Source: a bacterium
Lineage (GTDB): Bacteria; Verrucomicrobiota; Verrucomicrobiia; Limisphaerales; UBA11358
Assembly (NCBI GenBank): GCA_021817945.1
Contig: JAKAFL010000003.1
Coordinates: 1-33,663 of the forward strand
DNA: 33,663 bases
Direction: 5' to 3'
Below the pieces are notes generated by a model, which did no database searches, was not told the DNA's origin, and worked only from the letters and a program-made list of their open reading frames with translations. The stretch's first letter is position 1, and every line of letters starts with the position of its first letter. This document shows, piece after piece, positions 25,848-33,663 of this stretch. The translations under genes and the position numbers were made by a program.

Positions 25848-26188
25848 ACCAAAACGCGCTTGACCAAAGGCTTGACGCATCGCGCCACAAACTCCAGGTG
25901 CAAAGGATGCACCTGGTAGTCATCCTGCGCCTGTTTGTTGGCAAAAACCGTGTTCAACGCCACCTGATAGGTCTGATCCACCACCGGGCGCTGGCTGCCA
26001 ACCATTTTCCCAACATGAAAAAACTGGATGCCTGGAATGGGTTGAAGGTACTTTCTGGCTCCGGCCATTAATTCATCCGCAGCGCACGGCTGGGCCGGAT
26101 CAGTCCAAAACACAACAACATGGCTGAACCGGGATGCATTTGATAAATGATTTAATTCCATGGGCGTAAAATAGTTAACGCAGGCCAT
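25832..26188 (-). CDS. Dabb (stress-responsive alpha/beta barrel) domain protein
   Basis: The protein has 118 residues. The core from about residue 20 matches the Dabb ferredoxin-like dimeric barrel: SRFSHVVVFWTDPA, then GARKYLQPIPGIQFFHVGK, and YQVALNTVFANKQAQDDYQVHPLH. These proteins are small, cytoplasmic and of mostly unknown role. The start at 26186-26188 is preferred because GAGG lies five bases upstream. An internal ATG at residue 10 would also make a complete domain. The last 16 bases overlap the end of the convergent kinase gene. Confidence 0.85.
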   Translation of the reverse strand: MACVNYFTPMELNHLSNASRFSHVVVFWTDPAQPCAADELMAGARKYLQPIPGIQFFHVGKMVGSQRPVVDQTYQVALNTVFANKQAQDDYQVHPLHLEFVARCVKPLVKRVLVYDFA

Positions 26189-26319
26189 TCAACCTCACAA
26201 AAAGTTCAAGGTCAATGGCAACATGAAAAAAGCCGCAATTATTTGAGTCTCCAGCAAGCACGCGCATCCCCTGGTCAGAACGCATTTTGAACCAATCCAA
26301 TCACGGCATGTGGATTCAT

Positions 26320-29300
26320 TCAATATCGCAAACGGAAAAACCTGGCCGAGTTTGACACCGGCGAGGCGAGGCCGTTGGAGCCATTGGTGGAGGCAATCTG
26401 GCCTGCAACCGGTGCCCAGGCAGCGGTCCGGCCCAGGCTTGGGGAAGATTCAAGGCTGGCCGAATTACTGGGCCAGCGAATCATGGCGTTGGTCCCAACC
26501 ATGGAAATTTTAAGGGAGGCTGGCAATACAGTCACCACCTGCGAAGTGGAGCGGCCCAGGTAATTGGCGGTGATGGTGGCCTTGCCAGGGCCAACCGTGA
26601 TCAATTGGTTGTTTGGACCAATGGTTATCACATTGGTGTCGCTGGAAACCAGCGCCAGCCAGGGGCTCAAATAGATCGGGTGGTTGGTCAGGTTTTGGAA
26701 ATCGTCCACCACGCTGGCCGCTTGGGGTGCGCATCCCAGTATCAGGTTTGTGTCAATCGTCATGCCAATCCCCTCGAACGCGCCTGGGTTTAAGGCCGAT
26801 ACGGTTTGCAGTCCAAACACCCCCCCCGCCATGGTGCCTGGGTGTGCTTCAAACAAGACAGTGACGTTTGTTTGCCCAAGGGTAAGTTCATAGGGTATGG
26901 GATAGCGAACCGTAAAAAACATCCCTGGGTCATCATTGGTGAGGGTCTCGGTGGCAATCACAGAGCCCTGCACGAGAATGTCGAAGACCCGGGATCCACT
27001 GTCACTGCCCCAAAAGGTGCAGGCCAGGTCATTGGTCGCATCCGGCCGGACGGCCATGGTGTAACCGAAGGCTCCGGTGGAGGAGAGGTTCTCATTGGCG
27101 TCGCGCCAGTTTAGTCCTCCAAATGTGCCGGTGTTGCTGTTGGTGGCCAGCAGGTCGTGGGCAGCCTCGGAGGCGGCGTTGCCGATTGCGACCTGATCAA
27201 TCAACGTCGCCTCGGCCACGGCATTGGAACTGGCAAATTGCTGCCATTGGGCCGACGTCGTAAGGTTCCAATAAACTGAATAACGCTGGTGCTGTAACTG
27301 ATAGAAAGGTATCAGTGTCACATCCCGGGGCTGGCCCAGCCCCTTGGTCTGAAAAGTCAACGGGCTTCCCGGCGCTGGAACCGTGTTGCTCAGAAAGGAT
27401 GAAATGTCATCCGCCACTATGAATGGGACGGTCGCGGGTGGAATGGGCGTGTTTACAAGGTCAAGCTGGCCCGCCGCAAAATCGCTTGCCGGCATCCCGT
27501 TGGTTCCCAGTTCTCCAGCCAAAAGAATCGGCCCGTAAAATAATGCCACCGTGTTGGTGGCGTCCTGCAGGGCCTCGGCACGCAGCGTCATAGGCAGGGT
27601 GATTTGCACCTGGTCATTGTTTTGCCACTCACGGCTGATGCCCACATAGCTTCCAGGAAGGTTGGTCACGACCTGCATTGCTCCATTGATGCTGACTGAC
27701 ATGCCAGACTGGGCCCAGGAGGGATAACGGATATACAACGTCAAAGGCGCCGGATTGGTGCATTGGAAAGTCAATTCGGAGGTGTCCTCCGTTGGAAACG
27801 CGGTGGTTTGCACTGCCGTCAGACCCTTCTCCGGCCAGTTTAAGCGCGAAGGAATGAAAAGATTCCAGTAGAGGCAATTGGTCCCCTGGAAATAAATGGT
27901 GTCGCCATACTTGGAATGGTTTTCCACCCCGGTGCCATCGCAGCACCAAAAGGAATTGGTGGGGGTGGAATAAGTCTTGAAATGGCCCGGCTCCAGTGAA
28001 ACGAAATACGTCATCATTCCCTCCAGGCCTTCCTGCGATCCCAGGATTTGGTTGTAAAGTCCGCGCTCATAAAAATCCATGGCAGCCGCAGAGGGCGCCC
28101 ACTCGAACAAATGCCTGGTGAGCTTCAGGATGTTATAGGTGCAGCAGGTCTCGCAGGTCTCAGGGTCCACATGCGCAGGAAAATCATTGGTCGGAAAAAA
28201 ATGCTCGCTGTCCCCGCTTCCGCCAATGACATAGGTGCGGTTGTACGCAACGTCGCTCCAGAAGAATTGGGATGTGGCCAGGTAGGACGGGGCGCCGGTC
28301 AACTCGTATTCCCGTGCCGCTCCAATGATTTCAGGAATCTGGGTGTTGTCATGGAGTCCGTTCAGCACGTCCTGCCCGCCTGCAAGCGGCGCAAACAAGG
28401 ATTGTTTGTCAAAATCGGAGGCGAGCACCAGGTCGTTCGAATTGCCGGTCACGGCATACAGGTTGGCCAGCACCTCGTTCATCCCGCCATATTCGCGGTA
28501 GTTCAACATGGCTTGAATTTGGTTGGGACCCAGCGGACTGATTCGGGAAAAGACCCAGTTGGCCATGTTGGTGACCACAGTCAGCGCCTGGGCATTGCCC
28601 GTGTGTTGATACGTGTCCAGCAAACCGGCCATGACCTTGTGAATGGTGTACCAAGGCACGGAAAAATAGCCGTTTTGCGACCCGTTGATCACGTCCGTGA
28701 TGTAATACTCCGGAAACGCGGCGAGGTAACCCGGGTTGAAACCCGCCGTGGGGGAGTTGGCCTGACACTGTGCGAGTTGAGACACGAGGTAATCAGTTCG
28801 CGCTTTCAACCTGGGATCCCCGGTGCTGGCATACAACTGCGAACAGGCAGAGAGATAATGTCCGATGAAATGGCCGATGCACAGGGTGGAACCGGGGGTC
28901 TCCCACCCACCCAGAGGTGGAGCATTGCTGGTGGACAGCCCCACGTTGGACCGGTAATTGTACAGTAAACTGTCTGGATTAAGGCTCAAAAGATAAGCCT
29001 CATCCACCATCATGTTTGTTTGGAACGGGCTTGGGAGAAGGCTGACATTGGTCAGGTCAAATGGAACCGCCACCAGGGGATTGAATGGCGCAGGAGGTTG
29101 GGAGGCGGGCGTCAAGGAAACCAGAAAAACACGGTTCCCAACGAGCGGGTTCAATGTGTTGTCCGGCACCCCCGCCGTGCTTCCGTTGTAAGCGCTTCCG
29201 CCCCCATACACATTGTTAGATGTGCCCAGCCATTCCCAAAAGGCGCCCGAGCCGGAACTGGTGACATCAAAACCATAGCTTTTATTTGGAGCCAGCCACA

Positions 29301-29811
29301 CCGGCTTGGATAGGTTGATCTCCACCCACAGACCATCCCCATTGGTTGAATTGAATCCCCCTGCCCATCCCTCGTTTCCCGTGGTGGTGTAGGCATCCAC
29401 ATCCAGCGCGAAACCCTCTTTCCCAGCCAGGGAGGGATCCGTCACCCGCACCGTCAGGGTCACTCCACTGTTCATCTCCCACCAAGTGAGAGCAGTGTTG
29501 TTGGTGTAACCCACGTGTCTCAGCCAAACGCTGGACAGGAAATAACCATTGGCACTGGCACCGGTGGTGAATGTCTGTCCCTGGCTCGCCCTGTCTGCTG
29601 CAACATAAGTGAACGCGTCATTGGCCGGGCCATCTGCATACACGCCTCCGTCAGTGACATTGGCCCCATCGTGGCTGGCCCCTGAAAAATTGCCCACATC
29701 ATCGGCTCCAGGCACGGGCGCCTGCGCCGCCAGGGTCAGGGTCGCCGCATGAAGCCCGGCCTGCGCCAAAAACCCCGCCCCCAAAACCATCGCCATCCAT
29801 TTATTTTTCAT
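26320..29811 (-). CDS. Large secreted GH127-like (DUF1680) beta-L-arabinofuranosidase
   Basis: The protein has 1163 residues with a signal peptide at 1-22. A beta-rich N-terminal domain of about 200 residues comes first. The (alpha/alpha)6 catalytic domain spans about 250-800. Family marks are GGWETPGSTLCIGHFIGHYL, YREYGGMNEVLANLY, and DPETCETCCTYNILKLTRHL (Cys553, Cys556, Cys557, with Glu551 and Glu554). SFWCCDGTGVENHSKYGD follows with Cys623-Cys624. GH127 enzymes use a zinc-bound cysteine nucleophile, and the cysteine set is present. A jelly-roll and a DUF6805-like region follow, then a BIG2-like repeat (about 1050-1110) and a C-terminal module ending ARFFRLRY. It is nearly twice the usual length. 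It probably removes L-arabinofuranose from plant polymers. It lies 66 bases after the kinase gene. Confidence 0.9.
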   Translation of the reverse strand: MKNKWMAMVLGAGFLAQAGLHAATLTLAAQAPVPGADDVGNFSGASHDGANVTDGGVYADGPANDAFTYVAADRASQGQTFTTGASANGYFLSSVWLRHVGYTNNTALTWWEMNSGVTLTVRVTDPSLAGKEGFALDVDAYTTTGNEGWAGGFNSTNGDGLWVEINLSKPVWLAPNKSYGFDVTSSGSGAFWEWLGTSNNVYGGGSAYNGSTAGVPDNTLNPLVGNRVFLVSLTPASQPPAPFNPLVAVPFDLTNVSLLPSPFQTNMMVDEAYLLSLNPDSLLYNYRSNVGLSTSNAPPLGGWETPGSTLCIGHFIGHYLSACSQLYASTGDPRLKARTDYLVSQLAQCQANSPTAGFNPGYLAAFPEYYITDVINGSQNGYFSVPWYTIHKVMAGLLDTYQHTGNAQALTVVTNMANWVFSRISPLGPNQIQAMLNYREYGGMNEVLANLYAVTGNSNDLVLASDFDKQSLFAPLAGGQDVLNGLHDNTQIPEIIGAAREYELTGAPSYLATSQFFWSDVAYNRTYVIGGSGDSEHFFPTNDFPAHVDPETCETCCTYNILKLTRHLFEWAPSAAAMDFYERGLYNQILGSQEGLEGMMTYFVSLEPGHFKTYSTPTNSFWCCDGTGVENHSKYGDTIYFQGTNCLYWNLFIPSRLNWPEKGLTAVQTTAFPTEDTSELTFQCTNPAPLTLYIRYPSWAQSGMSVSINGAMQVVTNLPGSYVGISREWQNNDQVQITLPMTLRAEALQDATNTVALFYGPILLAGELGTNGMPASDFAAGQLDLVNTPIPPATVPFIVADDISSFLSNTVPAPGSPLTFQTKGLGQPRDVTLIPFYQLQHQRYSVYWNLTTSAQWQQFASSNAVAEATLIDQVAIGNAASEAAHDLLATNSNTGTFGGLNWRDANENLSSTGAFGYTMAVRPDATNDLACTFWGSDSGSRVFDILVQGSVIATETLTNDDPGMFFTVRYPIPYELTLGQTNVTVLFEAHPGTMAGGVFGLQTVSALNPGAFEGIGMTIDTNLILGCAPQAASVVDDFQNLTNHPIYLSPWLALVSSDTNVITIGPNNQLITVGPGKATITANYLGRSTSQVVTVLPASLKISMVGTNAMIRWPSNSASLESSPSLGRTAAWAPVAGQIASTNGSNGLASPVSNSARFFRLRY

Positions 29812-29877
29812 TTGAAATCCGGATCGGTCATTTTATGCCTCGGCGACTCATGAATGGTCCACCAAGGCCTGCCTGCC

Positions 29878-32073
29878 TTATTTTGTTCTGGTCGGCTGGT
29901 TTTGAATCAATCCATCCGCCTCGCGCAGCAAGATGCGGGCAAAAAGCCAGTCATACCACCATCCATTGAGGCCATTCCCCTCGGGCAAGCCCTCCACAAA
30001 GGCGCTGTTGATCATGTTACGGCCCTGCGTCAGCTCTGAGTTGGCAGAATCAAATTTGCCCTCCTTGAAGAAGGCCATCGCCAGAATGACATGGGCCGTG
30101 GCGTTTCGGGCAATGTTGCTCATGGGGTAAGCCAGGCATTTCTGGCACCAATAAATTGAATTGGGCACATCATCCTGGCGATAGGCCATCAAAGCCACGG
30201 AGACGTATCTCCAAGGGGTCATGATAGCATCGTCTTTTTCGTGAGCAAACGAGCTTACGGCAACATCGTTGAAACTATCGAGCGATTTCATGATGCTCGC
30301 ATCTGCCGGAAGGAGCAGGCTGATCTTGAGAGTGCGTTCCGCGTCTATGGGATTGGATGTGCCCTTGAAACGGGCAATGGCGGCCTTGCGAAAATGCTCG
30401 TAACCCTGCTGGTCGCCCCGTTCAATTTGAATCGGGCCGGCCAGCAGCAGGTCCGAACTGATCATCATAGACCGGTCGCTTTGATCGGCCTGCAAAAGCA
30501 AGGTGAAACGATTGGCCGCGCGATCCCACCGGCCATTCAGGGCATGCCAGGAGCCAAGGGTGCGCAATACGTTTTCGGCCTCCAGTGAAGGCTGAATTTT
30601 TGTAATATTTTGAACCAGATCATCGGCCTCCTGGTTTCTTCCAAGATTAATCAAAAAGGCGGCCTTGGTGACTTTTTCCCGGTTCTCAGCCTCCTTCCGC
30701 AACAGGCTTTCCTGTTGCTCGGCTGCTTCGGCACGCTCCCGGGCCTGCCTCTCCTTGAACATGAGCCTGGTGGAAACCACCAAGCCGATGACCAACACCG
30801 CCATGACGATGATTCCCGAAACAAAGACCACCCGGTTGCGGCGCACCAGTTTTTCCAAGCGATAGAGCCGGCTCGGAGGCCGCGCGACGATGGGCTCGTT
30901 ATCCAAATAGCGCTGGATATCCATGGCCAGGCCATTCGCGGTCTCATACCTTCGAGCCCGGTTTTTCTCCAGGGCGCGCAAGACAATCCAATCCAGGTCC
31001 CCGCGCAACTGGGTGATGATTTTAAACGGCTCGGAATGGCGTGAATGCGCCAATTGGGTCAGCGCCCGGCCCTGCATGGTGGTCACAATATGCGAGGGCC
31101 TTTGGGGTTCCCGCTCGCGCAGGGTGTTGCGCATGCCTGCCACACCGTCCCGCAGAAGTTCCTTGGTTTCAAAGGGCGGTCTTCCCGTCAGCAGTTCATA
31201 GAGCAGCACCCCCAGGCTGTAAATGTCGCTTCGGGTATCCACGTCCATCGCGCTCATTTCCGCCTGTTCCGGGCTCATGTAGGCGGGGGTCCCTATGAAT
31301 TGCTCGTAGGCGGTAAAAATGGTGTTGTCCGTCAGCCTGCCCTCTGTCGCCTTCGCTATTCCAAAATCTATCACCTTGGGCACCGGCACGCCATCCAGCA
31401 TGGTCACGAGAATATTCGAGGGCTTGATGTCTCGATGGATGATGCCTTTTTGGTGGGCGTGCTGGATGGCCTGGCACACATGGATGAACAGCTTCAGGCG
31501 CTGCGGGGTGTCCATCTCGCGCTGATCGCAAAAGTCCGTGATTTTCACCCCGCGCACCAATTCCATGACAAAATAGGGCCTGCCCGATTCGGTGGCCCCG
31601 GCATCCAGAACCCGGGCAATGTTGGGATGATCCATCATTGCCAGGGCCTGCCTCTCGGCTTCAAAACGGGCGATGACATTTTTGGTGTCCATCCCCAGTT
31701 TGATGATTTTAAGGGCAACCCGGCGTCGCACCGGCTTCTCCTGTTCCGCCATGTAAACCACACCGCATCCACCCTCTCCCAGTCTCTGCAGCAACTTATA
31801 GGGACCAATGTTCTGGGATGCCTGTCCGATATCTGAAGTCTCCATCGGGGAGGAGATGTCCATGGCCTCATCCGAAGGCGGCATCAAGGACATGCTGACA
31901 TTGTCAAAAAATTCATTCGCTCCGGCTTGTGCGTGGAGCAATTCTTCCACAGCCTCGCGCAACGCGGCATCCCCGGCGCATTCCCGGTCCAAAAATGCCG
32001 CCCGCAACCCGGGATCGCCAATCTCCAAGGCGGCGCAAAACAACGATTCCTCACGATGAAGGCTGACGTCCAT
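29878..32073 (-). CDS. Membrane-anchored Ser/Thr protein kinase (PknB type)
   Basis: The protein has 731 residues from the ATG at 32071-32073, preceded by GGGGAC. A GTG 17 codons upstream (32122-32124) is the alternative. A short N-terminal region resembles the leader of planctomycete/verrucomicrobial kinases. The kinase domain (about 92-380) has the glycine loop LGEGGCGVVY, Lys122 in VALKIIK, Asp215 in IHRDIKPSN, Asp236 in DFGIAK, and GTPAYMSPEQ. One membrane helix at about 415-436 is followed by a charged coiled coil and TPR-like helices to the end. It follows the ECF sigma gene by 75 bases. This pairing is common in Verrucomicrobiota and suggests the kinase controls the sigma factor. Confidence 0.94.
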   Translation of the reverse strand: MDVSLHREESLFCAALEIGDPGLRAAFLDRECAGDAALREAVEELLHAQAGANEFFDNVSMSLMPPSDEAMDISSPMETSDIGQASQNIGPYKLLQRLGEGGCGVVYMAEQEKPVRRRVALKIIKLGMDTKNVIARFEAERQALAMMDHPNIARVLDAGATESGRPYFVMELVRGVKITDFCDQREMDTPQRLKLFIHVCQAIQHAHQKGIIHRDIKPSNILVTMLDGVPVPKVIDFGIAKATEGRLTDNTIFTAYEQFIGTPAYMSPEQAEMSAMDVDTRSDIYSLGVLLYELLTGRPPFETKELLRDGVAGMRNTLREREPQRPSHIVTTMQGRALTQLAHSRHSEPFKIITQLRGDLDWIVLRALEKNRARRYETANGLAMDIQRYLDNEPIVARPPSRLYRLEKLVRRNRVVFVSGIIVMAVLVIGLVVSTRLMFKERQARERAEAAEQQESLLRKEAENREKVTKAAFLINLGRNQEADDLVQNITKIQPSLEAENVLRTLGSWHALNGRWDRAANRFTLLLQADQSDRSMMISSDLLLAGPIQIERGDQQGYEHFRKAAIARFKGTSNPIDAERTLKISLLLPADASIMKSLDSFNDVAVSSFAHEKDDAIMTPWRYVSVALMAYRQDDVPNSIYWCQKCLAYPMSNIARNATAHVILAMAFFKEGKFDSANSELTQGRNMINSAFVEGLPEGNGLNGWWYDWLFARILLREADGLIQNQPTRTK

Positions 32074-32148
32074 TTTCACTGTCCCCAAACTGTCATACGC
32101 CTTTAAAGGGCAAAAACCCGCCACTAAATGATGCGAACGACAAATCCA

Positions 32149-32706
32149 TCAGTGACGTGCCCGTATCCATCGCAAAAGCCAGGCTTTTGCAAAGGACCAG
32201 TGACGGTCCACCGTTCGCTCCCCAATTCCCAGATTCTGGCCGACCTCGGCATTGGTCAACCCTCCGAAAAACTTCAGCACCACCACCCTTGCGCGCTCTT
32301 CATCCAGCTTTTCCAGATGCTCCAATGCTTCGTCTATCAAAAGAATATCCTCATCTGGAGTGCTCTGCGCAATTTCCACCGCATCCAGATTCAACCTTTC
32401 CATGCCTCCGCCGCGCTTCAGCCGCGCCTTGCGGCGGGCCGTATCCACCAAAATCCTGCGCATGGCCTCGGAGGCGGCCCCAAAAAAGTGCGCTCGATTC
32501 TCCCAGGACCGCGCGCCATCTTCCACCAAACGCATCCAGGCTTCATGAACCAAGGCTGTGGGCTGCAAAGTGTGCCCGGCAGCCTGCTGGGCCATCCGAA
32601 TGGTGGCCAACCGCCTCAGTTCATCGTAAACCAACGGCAACAGCTCTTCAGAGGCCTGCTTCTCGCCCCGCCCGATTGACCTCAAAATCAACGTGACGTC
32701 ACTCAT
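32149..32706 (-). CDS. ECF-type sigma factor (TIGR02999 group)
   Basis: The protein has 185 residues. Region 2 (about 15-95) reads LLPLVYDELRRLATIRMAQQ, then QPTALVHEAWMRLV, and NRAHFFGAASEAMRRILVD. Region 4 (about 125-180) reads LEKLDEERARVVVLKFFGGLTNAEV followed by GERTVDRHWSFAKAWLLR, a helix-turn-helix that would read a -35 box. The sequence fits the TIGR02999 sigma group typical of Planctomycetota and Verrucomicrobiota, often coupled to Ser/Thr kinases. No anti-sigma gene is present. The ATG at 32704-32706 directly follows a perfect inverted repeat that overlaps the predicted promoter. Confidence 0.94.
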   Translation of the reverse strand: MSDVTLILRSIGRGEKQASEELLPLVYDELRRLATIRMAQQAAGHTLQPTALVHEAWMRLVEDGARSWENRAHFFGAASEAMRRILVDTARRKARLKRGGGMERLNLDAVEIAQSTPDEDILLIDEALEHLEKLDEERARVVVLKFFGGLTNAEVGQNLGIGERTVDRHWSFAKAWLLRWIRARH

Positions 32707-32744
32707 GGATTGTCACATTGTAAGACAATCCGAGACCTTCGCAA
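32707..32744 (-). promoter_or_regulatory. Promoter and operator-like dyad before the ECF sigma gene
   Basis: On the minus strand, TTGCGA (32739-32744) and TACAAT (32717-32722) lie 16 bases apart, a plausible promoter. A perfect 8-bp inverted repeat, GGATTGTC-N9-GACAATCC (32707-32714 and 32724-32731), brackets the -10 box and ends at the base before the ATG. A dimeric regulator bound there would block transcription. The predicted transcript would have almost no leader. Confidence 0.55.
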
Positions 32745-32905
32745 GCCCCTGAGATTTCTGCGATTCTGGCTCTGGACCATGGAAACAATCCAGAGCGCCT
32801 GAAAGGCCGGCCGTGGACGAGAAGACCAACCCATCCACAAGCGGCAATGCTGCCGACCGCCGACATTTTTTCAATCCAACCTTTTTGAATCCTCACCCGG
32901 TCGGA

Positions 32906-33663
32906 TTATTTTACCAATTCGTAATATTGGGCACCATTACCCGGCACTGGAATGGATGCCTGCCATTCTCCGCCGACAATTTGTGGAATGATGCCTGATT
33001 GCGACCAAAGGCCGGACGCCAGATTTGTGCAAGTCAGGATGGTGTACCCAGCCGAGGCCAGAGACCAATAGAGAGTCAGGTTGGTCGCCACATTGGAGAA
33101 ATGCACGGAGGGCGGGGTGTTGATCAATAATTGATTTGGGCCCAGAGCATCCGTGGCGGCCACCTCGGCAGGCCCCAGCGCCCCATTGTAAATGCGAAGC
33201 TCAGAAATGGACCAGTCCAGGTAGGCATCGGGAGTGTAGAGAGAGCGACCGATGTAGGCATACTCGCTTCCAACCGAACTCAGCGGATCGGTAATACCGC
33301 TGAAAGTGGAGGCCAGGACACCGTTGGTGTAAATGTTGATTTCGCCGAGCGGACTGTTAAAAACGCAAGTCAGGTGCAGGTTGGTGGACAAGCCAAGGGA
33401 GGATGGAAGATCCCCCCCCTGCTCCCCTTTGTAGCCCGGGTCCACCGCACTGATGGTTGCACGACCCAGGTTGGGGTTGAAAAAAACATAGTCGTAACCA
33501 GCTCCGCTCGTGTCGGTGTTGCCGAATGAAAAAAGATAAACAAAAGGCGGCGATGTGGTTGATCCTGAAATAGTGGGAATCCACATCTCAATGGTGGCCG
33601 CCGAATCATTGGTCAGAATCCCCCCCGGCAGGTTCAAATACTCACTATTGGTCGAGAAAAACG
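32906..33663 (-). CDS. LamG-type secreted protein, C-terminal part (runs off right edge)
   Basis: The frame is open to the right edge, so at least 251 residues are the C-terminus of a longer protein. A concanavalin-like LamG/laminin-G_3 domain is visible: TIEMWIP, then LHLTCVFNSPLGEINIYTNG, YAYIGRSLYTPDAYLDWSIS and ELRIYNGALGPAEVAA. After it comes a module of about 60 residues (NLTLYWSLASAGYTILTCTN, ending QYYELVK) resembling the end of the GH127-like protein. Such domains bind carbohydrates or cell-surface partners, but the enzyme part, if any, is outside the window. A TTG at 33635-33637 is not the real start because the frame continues. It is 199 bases upstream of the sigma gene on the same strand. 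Confidence 0.82.
   Translation of the reverse strand, partial: FFSTNSEYLNLPGGILTNDSAATIEMWIPTISGSTTSPPFVYLFSFGNTDTSGAGYDYVFFNPNLGRATISAVDPGYKGEQGGDLPSSLGLSTNLHLTCVFNSPLGEINIYTNGVLASTFSGITDPLSSVGSEYAYIGRSLYTPDAYLDWSISELRIYNGALGPAEVAATDALGPNQLLINTPPSVHFSNVATNLTLYWSLASAGYTILTCTNLASGLWSQSGIIPQIVGGEWQASIPVPGNGAQYYELVK

Noticed and set aside
29812..29877. AAGGC/GCCTT stem between the kinase and GH127-like genes as a terminator
   Set aside because: The stem has only 5 bp and the nearby T-rich run is on the plus strand, opposite to transcription of both genes.
32699..32896. Small minus-strand open frame between the LamG and sigma genes
   Set aside because: It covers the predicted promoter and the sigma start, and has no recognisable sequence or coding signal.

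Overview
The window looks like a chromosomal segment of a soil or freshwater Verrucomicrobiota bacterium of the Pedosphaera/Limisphaera kind. This is inferred from gene content, not from a marker gene. The pointers are a Tol-Pal cluster with a verrucomicrobial-style TonB/TolA protein, a TIGR02999-type ECF sigma factor paired with a Ser/Thr kinase, a large secreted GH127-like enzyme, a LamG protein ending in a short beta-rich C-terminal module, and a TMTC-like TPR membrane protein. No tRNA, rRNA or CRISPR array was seen.

Layout. (1) 1-393: the start of an IS630-type transposase runs off the left edge, next to what looks like the 3' tail of an interrupted gene. (2) 390-7744: a polysaccharide-degradation block. 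Three plus-strand genes encode an unknown secreted TIM-barrel-like protein, a GH39 glycosidase and a type-B carboxylesterase. They converge on a GH3 beta-glucosidase. (3) 7745-9761: about 2 kb of genomic decay. It holds a frameshifted plasmid/ICE-type accessory gene, an unidentified multi-frame minus-strand relic, the tail of a sugar-porter MFS gene with in-frame stops, and several hairpins. (4) 9762-12363: a DUF2167 membrane protein, then a minus-strand operon nrdR - unknown gene - HIT protein. (5) 12516-16519: tolQ-tolR-tolA-tolB-pal on the minus strand, with a candidate promoter at the head and a strong intrinsic terminator at the end. (6) 16632-20450: a TMTC-like TPR protein, a solitary bioD and a XerC/XerD-type recombinase. 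(7) 20769-25847: TonB-dependent receptor, YfiR-like periplasmic protein and CHASE8 hybrid histidine kinase, packed with 2- and 4-base gaps. (8) 25832-33663, minus strand: a Dabb protein, then, in transcription order from the right edge, a LamG protein, ECF sigma factor, Ser/Thr kinase and GH127-like enzyme.

How the parts may work together. The GH39, GH3, esterase and GH127-like enzymes, plus the sugar-porter relic, fit the breakdown of decorated plant hemicelluloses such as arabinoxylan. The receptor-YfiR-kinase triad is the most interesting putative system. In the known YfiBNR system, YfiR restrains a diguanylate cyclase through that cyclase's periplasmic CHASE8 domain. Here the CHASE8 domain sits on a histidine kinase, and a TonB-dependent receptor occupies the outer-membrane position. 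The sigma-kinase pair has a perfect 8-bp inverted repeat over its predicted -10 box, directly before the sigma start codon, which suggests tight control. The GH127-like gene lies immediately downstream on the same strand.
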